Origin: Gnetum montanum
Lineage: Eukaryota > Streptophyta > Gnetopsida > Gnetales > Gnetaceae
Length of the DNA: 64,000 bases
Assembly (NCBI GenBank): GCA_015680685.1
Contig: MNCI01000811.1
Span: forward strand, 345,853 to 409,852
Direction of reading: 5' to 3'
Position 1 is the first letter of the stretch, and each line of letters starts with the position of its first letter. The translations under genes and the position numbers were made by a program. Of this stretch, positions 45,585 through 57,040 are shown in pieces. The notes under the pieces were generated by a model. It did no database searches and had not been told where the DNA came from. It saw only the letters and a program-made list of their open reading frames with translations.

Positions 45585-46260
45585 ATAACATGTCTTTCTA
45601 GTCCCATAACTAGTGCTTGTAACCCATTATTTTATCTAAGGGATGTGCTTTGAATTCTTATTATTGTTGTTTTCTTTTTGGATTTTTAGATGAAAACCAC
45701 ACCATGCAAAGACTTAGCTTCATATTATTGGTCAATAGTGGAATGAGGAGAAATCCATGAAAACACTTATGCACCCAAGAGGATAGGCAAGTACAAAGAG
45801 TGTGAAATCCCATTGAATTCACATCCTCATCTATACATTTAATCCTTCCCAAGCTTGGAAACTACCAAGGTCACAAAGTTTAAAAGTTTCATTTAAGAAG
45901 GAACTACATACTTCCAAAACAAGAGAAGATCACAGAATTTTGTGGATGGGTGGATGATGTGGAATCACTACCTGCTATCATGAAAAAGAAACCATGGGTT
46001 AGTTATCAATACCAAAATTCAAAGATAGAATCCAAACATTAGCAATCAAATAACATTATCATACAAACCAGCATTAATTGATAGTTGTAGTTGCACTTAG
46101 TCTTAATGGTAATAAAGGAAAATAAAACATAAGAAAAGCATTGAAAAATCCAAGCAAAGTAAAGTAAAATATTGAAGAAAATGTAAAATGTTTAAGAAAT
46201 AGAAAAATATATTAAAAATGATGAAAAACAAAAAAGTAAAAAACTGTGGATTCACTTAAT
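45585..46260 (-). other. Post-integrase region of A, right of D
   Basis: Non-coding sequence continuous with A integrase on its right. After removal of D it runs on into 33504. It resembles 43600-42820 in reverse complement because D and A are related elements lying in opposite orientations. Confidence 0.8.
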
Positions 46261-46261
46261 T

Positions 46262-47560
46262 GATTAGTAGGAATGGCCATCTCCTCCACGACTAAGTTGG
46301 AAAGAGAAGATCCAAAAAATTGAATGTGCTTGTCCACCTATTAAGGTGTTTTGATCATTGGCTCTCTTAGATTCATGAAAAAGTTTAAGTTGTTGCATGT
46401 TGACAAATAACTTTTTGTTTAGGCTTTCAGTTTTGTATATTAACATGACCCCAAAAGGAAAGGTTTTATAGATAATGTAAGGTCCTTCCCACAATGTTTG
46501 AAACTTAGTTCTATGTGGCACATGTGTGGGATTCTATTATAGAGCCCTATCTCCTAGTTGAAATTTCACTTTCCCAAGTCTAAGGTCATGTCATTACTTG
46601 TTAAATGTCTTATTTAATTCATTAAATGATAGGACCACTAATTAGTTCTCATCTAGAAAGTTGAGATTCATTAATATATATTTTTGTATTAGACTTAGGT
46701 CAAGGTCAAAGTCACAGGTTGTTGATAGTATACAAAGCTTCATTTGGATTGGAAGTGTTGGTAATTTTCCATACACAAGCTCATAGGGAGAGTATCCAAT
46801 AGGAAGTTTCAAGTGGAGCGATAGGCCCAAAGGGCATCGTTGAGTTTTATGCTCCAATCCTTGGTATATTTACTAATAGTTTAACTTATTATTTTTGTTA
46901 TTTTCCTATTTGTAACCTCTGCTTGACCTTTGGCTTGGGGTGGTAGGATGTTGTTAATTTATGTTCAACCCCTAAGCATTGCATGAGTTTTTGAAAGATG
47001 ATGTCTATAAAATGAGTTTTGTTATAAAAAATGACTGCACATGGCACCACAAACCTATTTACAAGATATTTTTATACAAACCAAACAACTGTACAAGATG
47101 TGCAATTGATGACAACTACAACTTCTACCCACTTCGTATAATAGTCAACAGTGACTATGATGTATGCCTTTTCATTTGACATGGAAGTGATGGAATCCAT
47201 GAAGTCAATGCCCCAAATATCGAAGGGCTCCAATGATTAAATCCACTACTAAGGTTCCTCCATATGAGTAGTCATTCCACCATCACATTGGTAGTGTTCA
47301 TAGGAGTGGATGAAGTGGTGAGCATCCCTAAAAAGTGTTGGCTAGTAATACCCTACCATGAACATCTTAATGATCATGTGTCTTGTAGCTTAATAGCCCC
47401 CACAAGAGTCATCATGAGAATCTTAGAGCACGTAGAGTTGATCATCATCAGGTGAACACCAACAATCCAAGCCATTAGCACACACCTTGTAAAAATGCCC
47501 ATTGATTTCCATGAAGTGTTTGACTTGGTGAAAAAACTATTATTTATTTATTTTTTGCCC
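46262..47560 (-). pseudogene. Integrase of element A, broken
   Basis: Minus-strand relic. The C-terminal module is open at 46521-46264, with W-E-G-P-Y-I-I-Y and F-P-F-G-V-M, then G-G-D-G-H at the end. The phrase P-I-G-Y-S-P-Y-E-L-V-Y-G lies in 46857-46642. The zinc-binding part is around 47460-47260, recognisable from the D counterpart. Stops and frameshifts separate all parts. Confidence 0.8.
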
Positions 47561-47699
47561 CATTCTTGCCACATCTCTCGAGTAAGAATATAGATGAGAA
47601 TGCCATCATACCAGTTAGGTTCAATGGACATTTATTTAGTTATAGGCTTGGTGAAGAGGAGTTCATTAAGAAAATGATCTAAAAGTGGACTCTCCTTCT

Positions 47700-48290
47700 A
47701 TTTATTATCCCATATCTACTAAGAAAAGTGGTCAAAAATCATGTTCTTAATTCCCTTTTGATCTACCATAGTGATATCAAATTTCTATAAGATCACAAGC
47801 CATCGTATGAGATGGGGGCTCACCATTGGCTTATTCATCATGAACCAAATTGCACTATGATCTATGTATACAAACACCTTGTACCCAAGCACATAGTGCC
47901 TGAATTTCTCCAAGGTGAACACCACTACCATTAGTTCTTTCTCTATTATGTTGTAGTTTAGCTGCACATGCACAATGCTTCTGCTCATGTAGTGGATGTA
48001 GCAAGGATGTTTCTAATAATCCAACTACATGAGCATGGCTCCCAAGGCATAATTGGATGCATCTATCATTATCTAAAAGCCAGTTAGGTGCTCATAGAAT
48101 TGGAGTTTTTATAATATTTTGCTTATGTTTTTGGAATTCATATTCACATTCCTTGGTCCAGATGAATGAAGCATCCTTCTTTGTCAACTCCACTAACAAT
48201 TTGATGATCTTAGAGAAATTCTCAATGAATCACTGGTAGTAGCTAATGTGTCCAAGGAATGACCTCACGTAATTTTTCTAGCTTTCTAGT
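47700..48290 (-). pseudogene. RNase H domain of element A
   Basis: The connection phrase R-E-V-R-S-F-L-G-H starts at about 48275. The open stretch 47988-47785 has E-K-E-L-M-V-V-V-F (catalytic Glu) and V-Y-I-D-H-S-A-I-W-F, where the catalytic Asp is retained, unlike in D. A frameshift and stops lie upstream. Confidence 0.82.
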
Positions 48291-48299
48291 AATTCCTTG

Positions 48300-49060
48300 G
48301 ATGACCCTTATTTTTTTAGGATCCACCTTAATCCCTTTTTCTAATTTTATGTGCCCCAACACAATGCCTTCCTAGACCATCATGTGGCTTTTCTACTAGT
48401 TGAGCCTATGGTTTGTCTCCATGCACCTTTTCAGCACTTGCTCAAGATGGTCTAGGGCTTGCTCAAATGTGATCTTGAAGAAGTCATCCATGAAGACTTC
48501 CATCCTACTATCAATCTATTGTTGGAAAATGCTCAAGATAAGGTGTTGGAATGTGGCAAGGGCATTGCATAGGCCAAATAACATCTTTCTGTATGAAAAA
48601 GTTCCCCAAGGACTTGTGAATGTGGCTTTGGCTTAATCCTACAATGCTATTTGAATTTGGTTATAACCACTATAACCATCCAAAAAGCTATAGTTGCAAT
48701 GCACAAAAATGGTGTCAAACACATGGTCTACAAATGATAACAGAAAGTGATCCTTGTATGTTATCATATTTAGTAGCCTAAAATTGATGTAGACCCGTCA
48801 TTTTCCACCTTTATTTAGCACTATAACAAGTTAGATAACCCACTCACTATCCACAATGGAATATATGAGCCATACCTTAAGGAGTTATTGAATATCCTCC
48901 CTCATAATTTGCTTCAATTTGGGATTCAATTGTCGCTATAGTTGCCTCTTTGGTTTAATGGAAGGATCCATGTAGATGCAATGTTGGCATATCCTAGGAT
49001 CAATTTTAGTGAGTTTAGGATATGACCAAGTAAAGGTTGTTGACCATTTGTTGATAACCT
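48300..49060 (-). pseudogene. Reverse transcriptase domain of element A
   Basis: The catalytic box V-F-M-D-D is intact at 48497-48483 (minus strand), followed by F-E-Q-A-L-D-H-L-E-Q-V-L-K-R-C. Upstream the palm phrases, with their stops, align with D 37950-38480. V-F-M-D-D supports the Athila assignment. Confidence 0.85.
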
Positions 49061-49399
49061 CCAATAGCTTCTTTTTCTATGCAAGAGCAAAGTTAGCATT
49101 GATAATAACCAGCTTGCCATTTTTTAGAAAGGCATATTCCATCCTGACCAGCAAATATTTTAACTCAAGGGGCTTCTATTTAAAACTTTCAAGGATCTCC
49201 AACTCTTCCTAATTGATTTCATCATGTTCATCAGAGAGTTTGTGGTGGATGTGCTCCATCTCATTCATGTCTTCAATGTAGGCATTTGTAAGGCCATCAA
49301 TTTGTTCCATGCATAGGGTTGAGATTCTTTTAGGATCAGCTATTAGCCACTAGGTGCCCTCCTATTTTGTGGTTGTTGCATACAATTACCTTTAAATTT

Positions 49400-49960
49400 C
49401 AAACACATTTACACACTGCTTGCATGTTATGGTTGTTATACTGTTTACCTATAATAATTTTTGTACACAGTGGCATCCTATGTCATTGTATGTGATGCAT
49501 AGAATGCACTTCCTCTCAATCTTTCCAAAATCATTTTCCTTGAAAAGTTTCAAGGAGAGGTCTCTAATTCCTATCCATGCATCTATTATGCTTAGCCAAT
49601 TTCCCCTTATAGTTATCAACCTTAATCATTATGAAGTTAATAGGATAGGACCACCCACAAATGGTGGTCAAAATGTCCTCCACCAATCTCAAGGGAATGT
49701 TGATGGATTGATCTACCAACTCAAGATGTATGTTGCTCTTCTTGAGAGGAGGCTAGTTCCTAGCTTTATACATTTCATGGAAAATCAAATTCACACGAAA
49801 ACCTAAGTCTAGAAGAGCCCTGCAAGGCTCATTCCTAGTGATTTGCAAGTAAATTAGGGGACTCCTAGGTTCAAATCTTTTCCTACAAAGGTGGCTAGCC
49901 TTTATATAATTAGTGGCTACATGGGTTAACATTATAGTATGCACACTGTGAGGCATTTAG
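49400..49960 (-). pseudogene. Aspartic protease region of element A
   Basis: The open stretch 49956-49753 contains P-R-S-P-L-I-Y-L-Q-I and A-L-L-D-L-G, the catalytic site, with F-R replacing the usual small residues after Gly. The C-terminal side continues to about 49420 with further breaks. Confidence 0.78.
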
Positions 49961-50289
49961 TTTGAAGGGATCTTGAATGAGGTTGAAAAGGATGATGGAA
50001 ATGTAGGGTCATTAATTGTAGGTGTCTATGAGAGCTTAGAAGGATGGTTGGTTTAAAATAAAGGCCTTTTTTGGGGCTTATTCTCCAAACCACTTGACTA
50101 GGAAGCTAGTTGTAAGTTAATAGCTCTTGTGGCATTTCTTTACTACAATTGGGTAAGAATTTCACCCTGAATGGATGGAGCTAGTATAAATTGAGTTGAG
50201 AGTTGAGGTATAGATGTAGAAGGATGAGGAGGGTAATAAGAAAATTGGGATTCCCCTTTTAGAGATTGCACTCTGTAATACTCAAGAGG

Positions 50290-52532
50290 ATAGTAGTAGT
50301 GTTGGAAAGAGGCATGACTAGAAGAGTCACATGAGGAAATTAGCTATTGAACATAGTATCCATATGGATTTTGCTATCAGTAAGGGTACTGCTACCTTGG
50401 TGGTTGCATCCCCCATGATTGTGGGTATTGTCACTACTGGTACTACTCATGAGTTTGGGGTAGAGCTCCACTCGAATAGTAGGCTTGTTGTTGGTGGAAT
50501 TGCTTGTAGTTACCTTGAGGATAAGGCAACCTCTTGGGTGCTTACCTTCTTGCCAATATAGGATTCATCATGTACACCCCAAATTCCTACAAATATGACA
50601 CAACTAGGAAATATCTCTTAAGATTCCCATAGTGACAAATTTTACACCCACCATCTTTATCTATTTTAGACTCCATGACCTATTCAACAACAACAGTTTT
50701 TCCCTTATCCCTTTGATGGGCGCATTCAACTTCCTTCATTCTTCTTCAGTCATGATTGCTACCTTGCTCTTTGGACTCTTCAGCAATTCTAAGGGTAGTT
50801 TGGAACTTTTCATCTAAATAATCCTACATTTTATCTACCTTAGCCAATATTTCAAAAATAGATTTTTGTATCAGCAAGGTTTTTTTGTTGAACCACTTCA
50901 TCAAGTGGTGCCTCCTCCTTGTGATCATAAAATCTGACCTTCCTTTCGTAGATGGATGGGTCCTAGCTGTACTCTTTCATAATTTTCATTTTTCTAAGAT
51001 TTCCTTCTTCTTTGGCCACCTACTCAATCAACCTTTGGATCTGATAGGCTCTTAACTATGAAAGTCTCCCTTGGGCATATACCCAAAAACTTCTCTTTTT
51101 TTTGCTCTAAGTCCATCTATGACATGGTAGAGTTGCTTCTTTTGAGAAAAGCCATAGCCTAGGCACCTATGTAACAAAGAGAAATATCTTCCCATGACTA
51201 CATCCAAGGATTCATGTGTTCCTTATCTCCATCATTGGATTTTCTTCCTCAAATTAGACACTCACAAGTATGTTTGATACTTGTCATTGAAGAGTTCAAG
51301 CATTGTACTTCATCATTTGACTGATTCTGGATCTAAGAACCAATACCATCTTGCAACCTTCTTGATGAGTGTCCTAGGAAACAACTTCAATTTTTCCATT
51401 CATTTTCAACATTTTTCAAGGCACAAACATCATGAAAGGCTTGGAGATGATTTTGTGGATCAAAATTGTATCCCCCTTCGAACTTGGGGATATTATCCAT
51501 GTCCAACTATTTGATCCAACTATCTTTCACATGCCTCATTGGAATTCTCATGGCCTTTGTAATATTTAACATGTTTCTGGTTCTAAGCAAAAGCTCATTG
51601 TAGTCATACCCCCTGTGATGGTCATGATGCCTATGATGCCCTCTACTCTTCCTTCTTTCATGGTGGTGGACCTCCCTAGATTGCCCATGCCTCTAGTCTC
51701 TACTATTCCAATAAGACCTACAATCATCTTTATCCCACTGATCACCTTCATCATGGTCCCAACCTCTATGGCTTTGGTTGGAGTTGGAGAAGGAAGAAGA
51801 TGAGGATAATGAAGAATAAGGAACAAGATTATGACAATGAAGATAAAGAGAAGGAAGAACTAGCACCAGAATGTGCTTACAGCTCTCTCTCCTATGGTCA
51901 TATCACCAATCATCATGTTTATATTTGTTGTGGTGACTGTCTAGGTTCCTACCTTGACTCCCTCCTTTGGAAGCCTCATGGTCATGGGACCCATTCTTCC
52001 TTGAACTTGGGTTAGTTACAATGGACTATAAATTTTGGTTAGGTTCCCCTTCATCAAAGAAGAGGGGAGGAGAATTAGTGTATTGAGAACCCCTAGAGAA
52101 GGAATCCTCTTCTTCTTTTTGGCCTAGCAAGAACAAAGTACTCATGAACCATTTCCTCTTTGATGCCCTGTCGTGAGCCTCCTATTTCCAATATTTCCTC
52201 CATTGTGCCTCAATAGGATGATAATCCTAATAGTCATGGTCCTACATAATGTATTTAACATTAAGCTTCTGGATTCCCAATTCCATGAGAGTGTGGAGCA
52301 ACATTGTAGGAACTGATCGATTGGGCAGTAATAAAATGTTGTTCTCCATGTCCCTCCACTACAGCTGCTCATCTTGGTGTAGGATAAAGATGAAGTTTCA
52401 AACATACTCATCTAGATGATTATTGACCACTTTGCGTTGTTGAGGCATGGGTGGTTTTGATCCTTCATCTCTTTGTTGATTGAAACCACCTTCGTATGAT
52501 GGTGAAGAATTCGCCCTGTGAGAAGAATCCAT
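50290..52532 (-). pseudogene. gag of element A, broken
   Basis: The start is ATG 52532 (M-D-S-S-H), about 130 bases from the primer site. The spacer at 51830-51570 is basic. The core runs at about 51570-51000, with P-R-T-L-I-K-K and a downstream S-N-L-R-K. The Cys/His cluster near 50590-50640 reads C-K-I-C-H-Y-G-N with the His and the last Cys lost. A Tyr/Pro/Gln-rich tail follows. It is collinear with D gag and carries many TAG stops. Confidence 0.78.
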
Positions 52533-52661
52533 ATTAGATTAAAAGAAAAATAATGTACTTTTGTTATTATTATTTTTCTTAATGATATTAACTTTTTCAT
52601 TTGTTACAATGTCATTATATAATTTTACTAACTCCTATGTAGTGCACGTAGCTAGCTAAAG

Positions 52662-52679
52662 TCCCTTGCAATGATGCCA
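52662..52679 (-). other. Primer binding site of element A
   Basis: Minus strand TGGCATCATTGCAAGGGA, one base inside the LTR; a decayed tRNA-Asp-type site aligned with those of D and Z. Confidence 0.75.
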
Positions 52680-52680
52680 A

Positions 52681-53029
52681 TGATGAGCAACAAGTAGTCC
52701 CTACGCCCAACCATATGAATCACTAATAATCACCAAGTGATCTAGTCAAATTTTATAGACTTTAGCTCTCTAAGTACACTAGGTCTAGGTAGTGAATCTA
52801 ACAAACATGATCATTGTCTTCTCAATTACACATGTGAAGTACAAAGGTATGGTTAAGTGTAATTGAGGCACATGATTTTTATCATTTTGTGTTTTCATTA
52901 ATTTTCCTAACTACTGAAGATAAAGTAATTAAATGTTTAACTAATCTAATAACTAACTAATCCTAACATAAGCATCCTTTCCCACTTTCCATACATATCC
53001 TGAACATGTTGCAACACTACTAGGTTACC
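52681..53029 (-). repeat. 5' LTR of element A, truncated (349 bp left)
   Basis: Starts TGATGAG right after the primer site and follows 28355-28700 closely, for example GATTTTTATCATTTTGTG and AGATAAAGTAATTAAATG. Similarity ends at CTACTAGGTTAC, near 53029. The remaining ~450 bases, including U3, are missing. Confidence 0.88.
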
Positions 53030-53036
53030 CTAATTT

Positions 53037-53042
53037 CCATAT
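53037..53042. repeat. Left target-site duplication of T (CCATAT)
   Basis: Matches 57784-57789. A five-base duplication with one chance match is equally possible. Confidence 0.8.
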
Positions 53043-53771
53043 TATGGTGACATCAAATAGGCCAATGTAACATCTCTCCAATAATGGAATCTTTCCTTGG
53101 ATTTTTGGTATGTTTTAGAGTGTTTTGGGACTTTTGATAAGTTTAGAAGGTTTTGTGGGCTATGGGGACTTGTTTGAAGGTGTTCAAAGGTTTCAGATCT
53201 CAAAATAAGCATCTTTAGTATTTTTGTGGTAGGTTAGACATCTACCCTGATAGTTAGATTTTGAATTTACATACTAGACATCTAACATGATTTCAAGACA
53301 TCTAATTTGACCTTAGGAATGATGTCTACTATTTCTTCAAGATGTCTAGTACAAATTGTAACAAACATCAAATTGAATGGAAAATTGAAGGAAAGATGAA
53401 GAGACATGGAGGAAAGGATATAAATAGATCTCTTTGGCCTTCATTTTTTCTAAGAGAGAGAGAGAAGAGAGAGTCTAGGAAGAGAGAGAAAAGAGAAAAA
53501 GTGTAAGGAGTTGAGAAAGAGTAGAAAGAGATAGAGTTTTGGTAGGATGCCTTGATCATCGTTCATGTGAGAGTGTGTTTTGTTTGATTAAGTGTGTGTG
53601 TGAAAATTTGATTGAATCTCTTATCTATCCTTAGGAATTTATGCTTTCTTTCAAATGTAAATTCTTCATTTGAGTATGAATAAAGTTTTCATTTTCCTTT
53701 TCTTATTTAAATTTGTTGTTTTATGACTTTGAGAGAGCTTGGATTGTGGAATCCATGGGAGCTCCTCATTA
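53043..53771 (+). repeat. 5' LTR of element T (~729 bp)
   Basis: Aligns with 57041-57783: GACATCAAATAGGCCAAT near the start, a TATAAATA box, GA-rich tracts and GGAATCCATGGGAGCT near the end. It ends CTCATTA where the other LTR has CTCATCA. The starting TG is blurred by mutation. Confidence 0.88.
53419..53426 (+). promoter_or_regulatory. TATA box in T LTR
   Basis: GGATATAAATAGA, conserved in the other LTR at 57430-57437. The GA microsatellite that follows (53451-53490) lies near the expected transcription start. Confidence 0.75.
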
Positions 53772-53773
53772 GA

Positions 53774-53785
53774 TTGATACCAAAG
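53774..53785 (+). other. Primer binding site of element T (tRNA-iMet-like)
   Basis: TTGATACCAAAG, two bases after the LTR. It matches TTGGTATCAGAG, the usual initiator-Met primer site, at nine of twelve positions, the rest being transitions. Confidence 0.6.
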
Positions 53786-54069
53786 TAGCTTGGAATTAAA
53801 GAAAATTACATTCAAGTGGATAATTCTCATCTTAATTGCAAAGAATCACTCTAAATTCTCAAGCTTGGATGAATTCTCTCTTGCTACTTGTTTTACTCAT
53901 TGTAGGATTTGAAAATTTCTCTTTGATTCCTAAGCTTATCATATCTTTCAATAATTGGAAAATAATTATAGAATTTGACAATCATTGACTTATAATAGCT
54001 AGGGTTTGAAGATCTTATGCTCATTTCTCTTAAGATTTAAGAATTTCTTGTCTCATTTTGTGAGAAATA

Positions 54070-55310
54070 TTGAAAATTTCACCTCTCCTTGTAGAATTTT
54101 GTGAAAGTTATCTTTTAGATCAATTTCCATTATGCCTAAAAAAAAAGAAGATAGTTCAAGCTTTGTTAGGATACATGGATTATATGAAAAATTTTCTCAA
54201 GTTCATTGTTGAGAAAATTGAAAATGTTGAAGAGAACAAAGGACATGCTATTTCACCAAAAGCATCTAAGTAAGGGTACAATTCATGCAATTGTTTAGCA
54301 AGATATTCTTCAAGACATTCCTCAATGTCATTCCTTGAAGATGATATTCCTTTTGAAGATGAATACTTTGAAGAATAAGAAGCTTAAGATGATGTTTTTT
54401 GTCATGCTCCTAGTGCTGAAAATAGGTCTCAAGGTTTCAATTTTCATAAGAAAGGGAAAAAGAAGCTTGCTTCTAGGCCTCAAAGAAAGAAAGGTGAAGG
54501 AATTGAAGTCATTCTTGCAAAATATTTCAGACATGCTTCAAGGATGCCTCATGTTGAAGTCAAATCCTTCAATGGCATGTAATAAATTGAATCTTTGTCT
54601 CTTGGTTGAAAATGATTAAGCACTTTGAACTTGAAGATGTGAAAATCATCAAAAGGTATCTTCTATTAAAACCAAATTGGAAGGCATAGCACTTGTATGA
54701 TGGGAGAAGGAAAGTCATTATTAAAAGGTGAATAATTGTACTCCTATCAAGTATTTGTCTTTAATATAGTTCATGCTAAAAAACTTTCTTGAGAAGACTC
54801 ATTATAGACAAGAGACCATCCAAAAATTGAAGTGCCTAAGGTAAGGTGATAAGAGTGTGAAGGGCTACTACATGGATTTTTTCAAGGAATTCTAGCTTGC
54901 AAAAGTTCATTGGGATGATTATGAACAAGCATCCAACTTTCAAGGACTTAAAAGAAAGTATCAACAAAAGCTAACCTTCTATGAATCCCAAAATTTGCAT
55001 GAGGCTTTTGAATTGGCTCTTAAGGCTAAAAACAAACTTCAAGACTATACTAGAGATCCTAAATCTTATAATGGTAAGAACTCCAAAGCTTTTAAAGATG
55101 AGAAAGGAGCCAATGAGAATGGAAATGCCAAGGAACACACCAATGAGAAGCAAGAGAAGTTCAAGGAGGGCCAAGATTCCAAGAAGGACTACTCCAAGAA
55201 AGGAAAATGTTAAGGAAATGGTTATGCCTCCAACCTTTAATGCTTTAATTGTTGTGACAAGGGACATAAAAATGGGAGTGTAATAAGCCAAAGGTTTCCA
55301 AGAGTAAGGA
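54070..55310 (+). pseudogene. gag of element T, broken
   Basis: The last part is clearest: an open stretch 54995-55213 with L-H/M-H-E-A-F-E-L-A-L-K-A, the C-terminal helix typical of gypsy gag. It is followed by a Lys/Glu/Asn-rich linker and then a CCHC knuckle at about 55235-55285: C-F-N-C-C-D-K-G-H is visible, while the final Cys is reached only in another frame after an A-run. The upstream region carries scattered fragments with many TAG and TGA stops. Confidence 0.68.
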
Positions 55311-55582
55311 ACTCAAAATCTTAGAAAAGGAAGAATCCTCCAATGAAGGTAGAAATCTTGTGATTGAAGATGCAATAGAAATTAATTCTTTCCTTTTTCC
55401 TGAAAAATGTAAATGTTAATCAAGGAAATGAGGAAGAAAAAAGATGTAATGAAGTAATGATAAATGAAAAAAGAAGTTCTTAAGCATCTCTTATTGGGAA
55501 AGGGAGTGCTCAATACTCAAAGGTTTCAAGAGAGGGAATTAAGAGCTTCATCAAAGGGAGCAAGAGATCTTCAAAGTCCAAG

Positions 55583-56017
55583 ATGGTGTATGCTACTAAT
55601 CAAGAAGTGTTCTTACTTCATAAGTCATGGGAAGTGAAGGATCAAAGCCAAAGGAGTGACAAAGATCAAGTAATTTCTTCAAGAAAGATCAAAGGTAGCA
55701 CTAGAAGGTATCATTCTCATACGTTTTGCAATTTTTCGATACCTTATGGCAAGGGAAAGAAGATTCTAAGCCAAGTTAAGGTTATCTTATGGGAGATAGG
55801 TCAATATTCTAGCCTAGGTATGTGGAAGAATGATTTCTTTGATAGTGTTTCTAATGAAACTGATGTTAAATCCATGGAGGAGAGTTTACCTTTTGAGTTA
55901 GTATCTCCAAAATGGTATGAAGAGCTTTTTGATGATTCATTTGAAGAGGAGAAGACATTGGAATTGGAAAGTCCTATTTGGGATCTTGGACCTTCAAGCT
56001 TTGAAAAAATTATATAG
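55583..56017 (+). CDS. Unidentified ORF 1 of element T
   Basis: A 144-codon open frame downstream of gag, where PR-RT would normally be. The N-terminal half is basic and Ser-rich; the C-terminal third is acidic (F-E-E-E-K-T-L-E-L-E). There is no protease or RT motif. It remains open although gag upstream is riddled with stops. No family recognised. Confidence 0.4.
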   Translation: MVYATNQEVFLLHKSWEVKDQSQRSDKDQVISSRKIKGSTRRYHSHTFCNFSIPYGKGKKILSQVKVILWEIGQYSSLGMWKNDFFDSVSNETDVKSMEESLPFELVSPKWYEELFDDSFEEEKTLELESPIWDLGPSSFEKII

Positions 56018-56079
56018 CCACATGTTGATGATCAAGTTGAACCAAAGATGGATAAGAAAAGCCATGAAAAGGTAAGTAT

Positions 56080-56619
56080 ATGCTTTACATTAAAAATGAT
56101 AGTAATGTCTCTCATGTTGAAGCTAGTGTGATGGGTGCTAATTTTTTACTTCATCTTGGTAGTGGTTTGTTCAATGGTGATGATGAAAATCATGATCATT
56201 GTGGTGATTGTTATGAAATTTTGAGTCATGTTGTGTGTGATGAAAGCCATGTGACTTTTGATGTAACTTTTAGTAAGAGAAAAGCTAATTATGGTAATGA
56301 ATTTGATTTTATATGGGATAATGATGGCTATGCTAGTAGTCATAGTACAAAGGTCATTATTGATGTTGGTAAAGACATTGACAATGATATGATTTTATAG
56401 AATTTGGAAATGCTTGCTATAAATTATGGCAATGATAAAATTTTCAAATGTGTTGAAGAACTTGATTGTCTTGGTTGTGAAATGGATGGAAATCATGAAG
56501 ACCATCCAGGTTGTTGTGGTTCCACTAGTGAAACAGAGCTATATGGTAGTCTTCAAAAAACTAAGAAGAATAAGGTGAAGAATAGGAAAAAGAAGGAAAG
56601 AAAGGAATTTTTTTTATGA
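56080..56619 (+). pseudogene. Unidentified ORF 2 of element T, one amber stop
   Basis: A single reading frame of 180 codons interrupted only by TAG at 56398-56400 (followed by ATG 56404 in the same frame). Rich in Asp, His, Cys and Asn: C-G-D-C-Y, V-V-C-D-E-S-H, L-D-C-L-G-C and C-C-G, so metal binding is conceivable. It ends in a Lys-rich tail (K-K-N-K-V-K-N-R-K-K-K). No known family recognised; no resemblance to pol. Confidence 0.45.
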
Positions 56620-56786
56620 TACTTAATTCTTTTGAATTTCCTTAATCTTATTTTATTACAAGTCATGGAAGAAACACATGGGAGTTGGTGATCTCAAAAT
56701 GGAAGCATGGTGAAGCCTTTGAAGACAAAAACCATGTCCACTCTTCTTTCATGAATTTTTCCATTGTGAGGTAAGCATATAATTAT

Positions 56787-56880
56787 GTTTGTGTATGTGT
56801 GTGTGTGAGTGCACATGCACACATACACATGTGCATTGTGCATACATTGTGTTATGTGTTTATATGTGTTTGTGAAATAA
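56787..56880. repeat. GT/CA microsatellite in T
   Basis: A TGTGTATGTGTGTGTGTG run turns into CACATGCACACATACACATGTG, so the tract can fold back on itself. Located between ORF 2 and the polypurine tract. Confidence 0.8.
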
Positions 56881-57025
56881 GTTTGGATGCAAGAGATAAA
56901 ATGTTATGAGCTCTAACCATTCCATGTGTGTTGTGCTTTGGTTTTTGTGTAAATTGTAGCCTTTGTGAGGGGGAAATAGCTATCCCAAGTATAAAGGCAT
57001 CCTATGTGGGAATCAAGAATCTTTT

Positions 57026-57037
57026 AAAGAAGGAGGA
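57026..57037 (+). other. Polypurine tract of element T
   Basis: AAAGAAGGAGGA, a few bases before the 3' LTR; the plus-strand primer site. Confidence 0.8.
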
Positions 57038-57040
57038 TGC

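Larger units (their letters stand above)
28355..53029 (-). mobile_element. Element A: Athila-like Ty3/gypsy retrotransposon, split by D
   Basis: Minus strand. Its own order is: truncated 5' LTR (53029-52681), primer site, gag, PR, RT, RH, IN (52532-46262), post-integrase region (46260-45585, continuing at 33504-32770), internal promoter and accessory ORF (32750-29390), 3' LTR (29153-28355). The two LTRs are far closer to each other than to those of D, Z or V. Reading 45585 into 33504 aligns with D at 43580-43900 without a break. It inserted into Y; its right target duplication was lost with the end of the 5' LTR. Confidence 0.85.

Noticed and set aside
42820-46260. Apparent ~700-bp inverted repeat (42820-43600 versus 45590-46260) that could be a giant foldback
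   Set aside because: Explained by the same post-integrase region in D (plus) and A (minus), two related elements in opposite orientation.
54971-55291. 106-codon minus-strand hydrophobic frame
   Set aside because: Antisense of the Lys/Glu-rich gag linker of T; hydrophobicity is a by-product of the complementary codons.
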